A stretch of 64,000 nucleotides of DNA from assembly GCF_016545825.1 (NCBI RefSeq), contig NC_052613.1:33864844-33928843 (forward strand), read 5' to 3'. A model generated the notes under the pieces. That model was not told the DNA's origin, searched no databases, and saw only the letters and a program-made list of their open reading frames with translations. Shown piece after piece: positions 59,810 through 64,000 of the stretch. Made by a program: the position numbers and the translations under genes. How positions within the stretch are numbered: position 1 is the stretch's first letter; every line of letters begins with the position of its first letter. The DNA comes from Eucalyptus grandis (lineage: Eukaryota > Streptophyta > Magnoliopsida > Myrtales > Myrtaceae).

Positions 59810-59928
59810 AAGTGGCATCCGAAAAAGCCAGAAACTTTGTGTCTAATTCTCGATCATTTGCCTCTCCATATTGTGAACTCCACGAGAGAGAATATTCTTC
59901 TAGTTCTTTCTCGTGTTTGGAGTTGCAA

Positions 59929-62149
59929 ATGGCTTCCATTCTAGCGAACTTGCCGGCAACACCACTCGTCCACCATAAGCCACAGCCCCTTTTGACAACC
60001 GTCGGAATATTCTCAGTTTCCACATCTAAAGGTACGAGATTTCTTTTCAGTCTGGTATTTGTTCTAGGCCTATCAAGAATTCTCATTGCCTGTAGTGCTA
60101 TCCTCGGGGATTACTAGATTGTAAAGTTCCGAACTTGGAGTCTTTTCTCACTATTTGAGTGTCACAACTTGCGAGGAAAGAAGGTTAAATGCAAAAACTT
60201 GAGTTCTTTTTTAATTGAAAGGTTTGCGGATGGGAATGGAGTCCAAATGGGTAGTAAAAACTGTAGCTCGTATGAGAGCATGCCGTTCTTGCCTATTTTA
60301 GCAAAAGCCTACCCATTTTGGCTGCTAAGTATATGGAGTAAGACTACTAGCTATAAGTGGAAAAGAGGTTCATGATGGAATTGCAAGCGTGCTGCAACTC
60401 CCAGTTAAAACTGGGCGTAGGCTCTTTTCTTGTGGTGGTAGATACAATCAGTGATGCCCGTACTTAACGTAGGATTTTATTTTTTTATATTTTTGTGTTT
60501 TTCTGTAGAAAGAGGAAGTCGCCTAGCTGTTGTAGTGAAGGCTACGGGCGAAAGCTCCGATTCTTCCACCTCCCTAAGCATTGTCAAATCTGTGCAAAAT
60601 ATTGTGAGTTACTCCTCCCCCTTTTGTTTTGTACAGTGGAGATTGTTTAAGCCAAATTATGGGTACCCTGTACAAAGATGCATTTTCATGTAGCTTTCTA
60701 CTGGTTTTACAGGTATGTCAATAGTTAGAAATGTTTTTGCAATCTTTATATGAGGAAATAAAGGGTTTTCTCGGAAAAATAAACTGCATCTCTAAGGTGT
60801 TATTTGCCTGTCTTTGAAAATTTTGTCCAACTTATTAATTTCATCGGCATTTTCTGTTTGGGGTCTTAGTTGGTACCTGGTTCTATCACTGTTTCTTCTG
60901 GTAGATTCTTTTAGTTGGCACCTGGAATTTCTAACATTCCACTTAGGCATTTCCAAGGCCATTGGACAAAATGTGATATTTTCCCTGATTTGATTTTAAT
61001 TTGTCTGGACAGTGGGATAAATCTGAGGATCGGGTGGCTATTATTGGCTTGGGGTTTGCAGGTGTAGTGGCTCTCTGGGCGTCTGCAAATCTTATAACGG
61101 TACTCCACACTGCTTTGGTTATTTTACGCAACAGTGGAGTCTTGGCATGAGAATTGAGATGTTTAACAAGACTTTGGCACCTACCCAATTGATGTCATTC
61201 TCTCTGGTTGAAAAACTAAATAAAAAAACAAAGGGTCATTGTCCTGGCTTTGGTGTAATTTAGACAGTGTCGTCTGTTAACATCGCAATTACTATTTATT
61301 GTTAGCCCATGGAAGGAAATGCAGAGTTTGAAAATCCCCAAAAGAGGACTTCCTCTTTGTTTTTCCGGAGGGGCATCTCAGTTTCAAATATGCTGTGGAT
61401 GCGATTAATTTGGAAAGCTAATTGAACTGGAATTCCTAATAATGTTCTCATGTTTATCCACAAAAGATTCTTTAAAAAAATTTACATTTCCTAATGGATT
61501 ATACTCAGATTCATGCATATGCTATACTCTTCATTGGCTTATCAGAAACTCTACTCTTCATTCTTGACTTGATATACGTGCACTCTGCAGGCCATTGACA
61601 AGTTGCCCCTTATACCAAGTGCTCTGGAATTCATTGGGATACTGTTTTCTGCGGTGAGATTTGGAATATATATTGTCATTGGATGTTGCCATTTGATGAT
61701 CAAACGAAAATTTCAAAAGTTTCAATTATTACTTCATTCCAAATATGTTGTCAACTTCAAAATTTTCCTTTGCTTTTCCTTGCTGCCTTGGCAACCGTGG
61801 GAAGTAACACATCTAGTCGATGGTTTATCATTATGGTCAAGTTCTTTCTTCTGTCTATGTTCTTACTAAAACTTCTTCTCTATTTGTTTCAGTGGTTTAC
61901 ATATCGCTATCTCTTATTCAAACCTGATCGGTAAGCCCATTTCCAGCTAATGCTATCTGTTTTCTTGTCATTCAATACCAAGATTTGCCTTCCCATTTTC
62001 CATTTTTTCTTGATATGTCAATAAATCTGAAGGAAAACGTATCATGAAACGGGTGACTTCTTACTTTTCAATTTGATTGCTATATTTTTAACAGGGAAGA
62101 GCTTTTCCAAAGCGTCAAGAAGTCCATCTCAGATATCTTGGGACAGTAA
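59929..62149 (+). CDS. CURT1C: CURVATURE THYLAKOID 1 protein (CURT1C-like), chloroplast precursor
   Basis: Small thylakoid membrane protein that oligomerises at grana margins and bends the membrane. Six exons: 59929-60031, 60509-60603, 61013-61099, 61591-61653, 61893-61930, 62095-62149. Phases agree; 146 aa. Residues 1 to about 45 are a Ser/Thr/Pro-rich plastid transit peptide (MASILANLPATPLVHHKP). The CAAD domain follows: an amphipathic lead (KSEDRVAII), membrane helix 1 (GLGFAGVVALWASANLI), the loop AIDKLPLIPSALE, membrane helix 2 (FIGILFSAWFTYRYLLF) and the amphipathic tail KPDREELFQSVKKSISDILGQ. WFTYRYLLFKPDR is the family signature. The particular wording of the second half fits the CURT1C subgroup best; CURT1D is possible. 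It is transcribed away from PSAH across a shared upstream region. Confidence 0.9.
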
Positions 62150-63192
62150 ACTGTAACATATGTGCTGGACAGTGATCGAAAGGTCTCAGAAGTAGAAACT
62201 TTCTTTGGCTGTATCCTTGTCTCACCAGTTACACAAGCCTTACAAGCTGTCATTTGGTTGTAGAAGTTGATGGTGATAAAGTATCAATTTCAGGTGGAGC
62301 ATGAAAACTACATAGTTTCCTGAGGAATTTTGTTCCTTTGGAAGCCTGTACCGGTATTCTGCTCACGGTTTTCTCAATAATCTCTCTCAGATCATTTAAT
62401 CTTTCATTTAGTTTGAGCTGGTTGTACTTGTCTGTAAATGAGATCTGGGCACAAATGCAGTATCATTTCGTCTGTGATCAAGTTTTAAACAAAGCTGAAG
62501 CATGCAGTTGTGATTTTGCTGAGAAAAATGCTAAAATCAGAGTTTTGTCCAATGCCTATGGAGAGATGAGATGTTAGAAATTTGGTGGTGCAAGTTGTTC
62601 TGCATAGTTTTCATTCTTTACTCTGGAACTGAATGACCATTGGACCTCAGTCTGCTATCATATTGTGGATGGAGAAGAATAACCCGCTTTTAACACTAAC
62701 GAATGCCGCACCCCAACCCACATCGCTCATTATGCCGTGCAATGGTGTAAGACAGAGAACAGTGAGCTCTCCAGTTTGATGTAAAATTTGTGTATACCGG
62801 AGATCCTGACAATTAGTTTAGCACAAACTCTCTCTCCCTCTGTATTCTCAAAGTGAAATGTCGACCCACCAAGCAATTTGGATATCGTACGTGGTTGTTT
62901 TGGCTTGCCGTTTGTCATTTGGCAAACGATCAATTGGTTTTCTCTAGGTTGAGGAGTGTAAAGATGGATTTGAATAGCTATGAGACAAAATGCTTAGAGT
63001 GAATATCTGGAATACGTGAATAAGTCACTCTGTTTATAAGTTCATTTTGTGAAGCTCCTGTAGTATATATACAGTCTCTTTGGGTGGCGTTAGTTTTTCC
63101 CCGACAGAAACATGGGCTGCCTCGCTAGTTTCAGTTGAGAATCTTTCCCGCCAAGAACGGAGCTGGGCATTCTTGAAATTCCAGTCAAGTTC
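62150..63192. other. CURT1C 3'UTR and PPR gene promoter region
   Basis: No gene recognised. The two small frames (62338 plus, 62730 minus) lack known motifs. A TATATATACAG segment at 63064-63074 could serve the PPR gene. Confidence 0.45.
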
Positions 63193-63333
63193 TTGCCATC
63201 GATTTCCAGAGGCGACGGCTGCTTCATCAGTTCATCACTCTCTGTAAACATCAAAACCCGATCCGTATTTATCAAAAAGTTCCAAGCTTTGATCTCCCGT
63301 TTTCCTTTTCGGCATCGAATGGAAAGGAACGGC

Positions 63334-64000
63334 ATGGCGAGCTTGAAGAAACCCTCGTCTTCAGTCGCTTCTCTGGTCCAGTCCACCTTCTTCAGTTCGC
63401 TCGCTGCTCTCGAAATTCAATTACCAAACGGCTCGAGTCCCTCCTCAACCTCACCTCGCAAGTCAAGCCCGAAAACCCGTAAAGCGCAAACTGGTTCCAG
63501 CAGTGGATCAACCTACTCATGTTACACCAATCTCTTGAAGTCTTGCGTCGCCCAAAAAGCGTTGAGTCCCGGCAAGCAACTCCATGCCCGCTTGTGCATG
63601 CTCGGACTGGGGTTTGATCCCAGTTTGGCGACCAGATTGGTCCATCTTTACTGTGATTGCAACTCCTTGCGTCCTGCCCACCTCCTGTTTGATAGAATCC
63701 CCAAAAGAAACAATTTCCTTTGGAATATCTTGATTAGGGCTACGCGTGGAATGGACCCTACAAGGCTGCAATAGCGCTTTACTACCAAATGCTTGAGCAC
63801 GCACTTGTGCCAGATAATTATACGTATCCCTTTGTGCTTAAAGCATGCTCTGCACTTTCTGCAATTGACCAGGGGAGAGAGATTCATGAGCATGTTAAGA
63901 AGTCTGGGTGGGAAAAGGATGCTTTTGTAGGTGCAGCATTGATTGACATGTATGCGAAGTGTGGTTGTGTGGAGGATGCTCGTGCAGCTTTTGACATGAT
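63334..64000 (+). CDS. Pentatricopeptide repeat protein (PLS class), 5' part, apparent frameshift
   Basis: Organellar RNA-binding protein; PLS-class members take part in RNA editing or maturation. The gene runs off the right edge. I chose the ATG at 63334 (MASLKKPSSSVASLVQSTFF), which gives a typical organelle-targeting N-terminus; in-frame ATGs at 63193 and 63319 are alternatives. Repeats begin near CYTNLLKSCVAQKALSPGKQ, then LATRLVHLYCDCNSLRPAHL and FDRIPKRNNFLWNILIRA. Near 63740 the frame breaks: IRA should continue YAWNGPYKAAIALYYQMLEH, which is present in the next frame (the bases read GGGCTACGCG where GCTTACGCG would fit). The second frame then continues openly with PDNYTYPFVLKACSALSAI and DAFVGAALIDMYAKCGCVED to the edge. 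One T appears to be missing. Which editing factor it is cannot be told from this part. Confidence 0.85.

Larger units (their letters stand above)
58878..59928. promoter_or_regulatory. Shared intergenic/promoter region of PSAH (-) and CURT1C-like (+)
   Basis: 1.05 kb between the two start codons, with no gene inside. The PSAH side has two CACGTG boxes and a 14-bp GATA-containing palindrome (listed separately). The CURT1C side has a CT run at 59779-59808 that probably lies in its 5'UTR. Both genes encode thylakoid proteins, so common light control is plausible but inferred. Confidence 0.6.

Noticed and set aside
1..64000. tRNA, rRNA, CRISPR arrays or viral insertions
   Set aside because: No tRNA A/B-box pairs with a cloverleaf, no rRNA segments, no regularly spaced repeats and no viral protein motifs were seen on reading. 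A tRNA search program would be the decisive check for tRNAs.

Overview
This is 64 kb of plant nuclear DNA. Genes are split by AT-rich introns with canonical GT-AG borders. The proteins are land-plant specific (photosystem I subunit H, CURT1, PRONE-type ROP-GEF, PERK kinase, TBL acetyltransferase, PLS-class PPR). The spaces between genes hold non-autonomous TIR transposons and LTR-element relics. A woody eudicot, possibly Myrtales, is my inference from the style of the proteins and repeats; the sequence does not prove it.

Layout. (1) 1-6071, minus strand: the 5' part of a telomerase reverse transcriptase gene (TERT). Six exons covering the N-terminal half upstream of the RT domain are visible, and the rest lies off the left edge. 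(2) 8241-12584, minus strand: a four-exon TBL14/15/16-like PC-esterase gene. (3) 12.6-24.1 kb: gene-poor, AT-rich DNA with TIR elements. (4) 24.1-25.5 kb: promoter, 5'UTR, 5'UTR intron and first codons of a PMT24/25/26-like methyltransferase gene, cut off by a TIR-element fragment. (5) 28.4-49.0 kb: a tandem segmental duplication. Copy A holds a complete PERK receptor-like kinase and a dead 5' fragment of a Rab7 gene. Copy B holds a PERK lacking its first two exons, followed by the complete Rab7 gene. The breakpoints lie in PERK intron 2 and Rab7 intron 3. PERK intron 5 carries a copia relic and a hAT-like element in both copies, and copy-specific Mutator-like insertions with 9-bp target duplications. 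(6) 51.6-64 kb: a compact gene-dense block with an acidic glycine-rich protein of unknown function (+), an HPPR/HPR2 2-hydroxyacid dehydrogenase (-), a ROP-GEF with a GC-AG intron (+), PSAH (-), CURT1C-like (+) and the start of a PPR gene (+).

No operon-like or defence-island system is present. PSAH and CURT1C, both encoding thylakoid proteins, are divergent across about 1.05 kb with two G-boxes and a GATA-type palindrome on the PSAH side, which suggests light-coordinated expression. The remaining genes look functionally unrelated. The most informative features are the reciprocal gene truncations from the tandem duplication, the insertion history that can be read by comparing its two copies, and 1-2 nt frame breaks in otherwise well-conserved TERT, TBL and PPR exons. 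These breaks could be real lesions or assembly errors.
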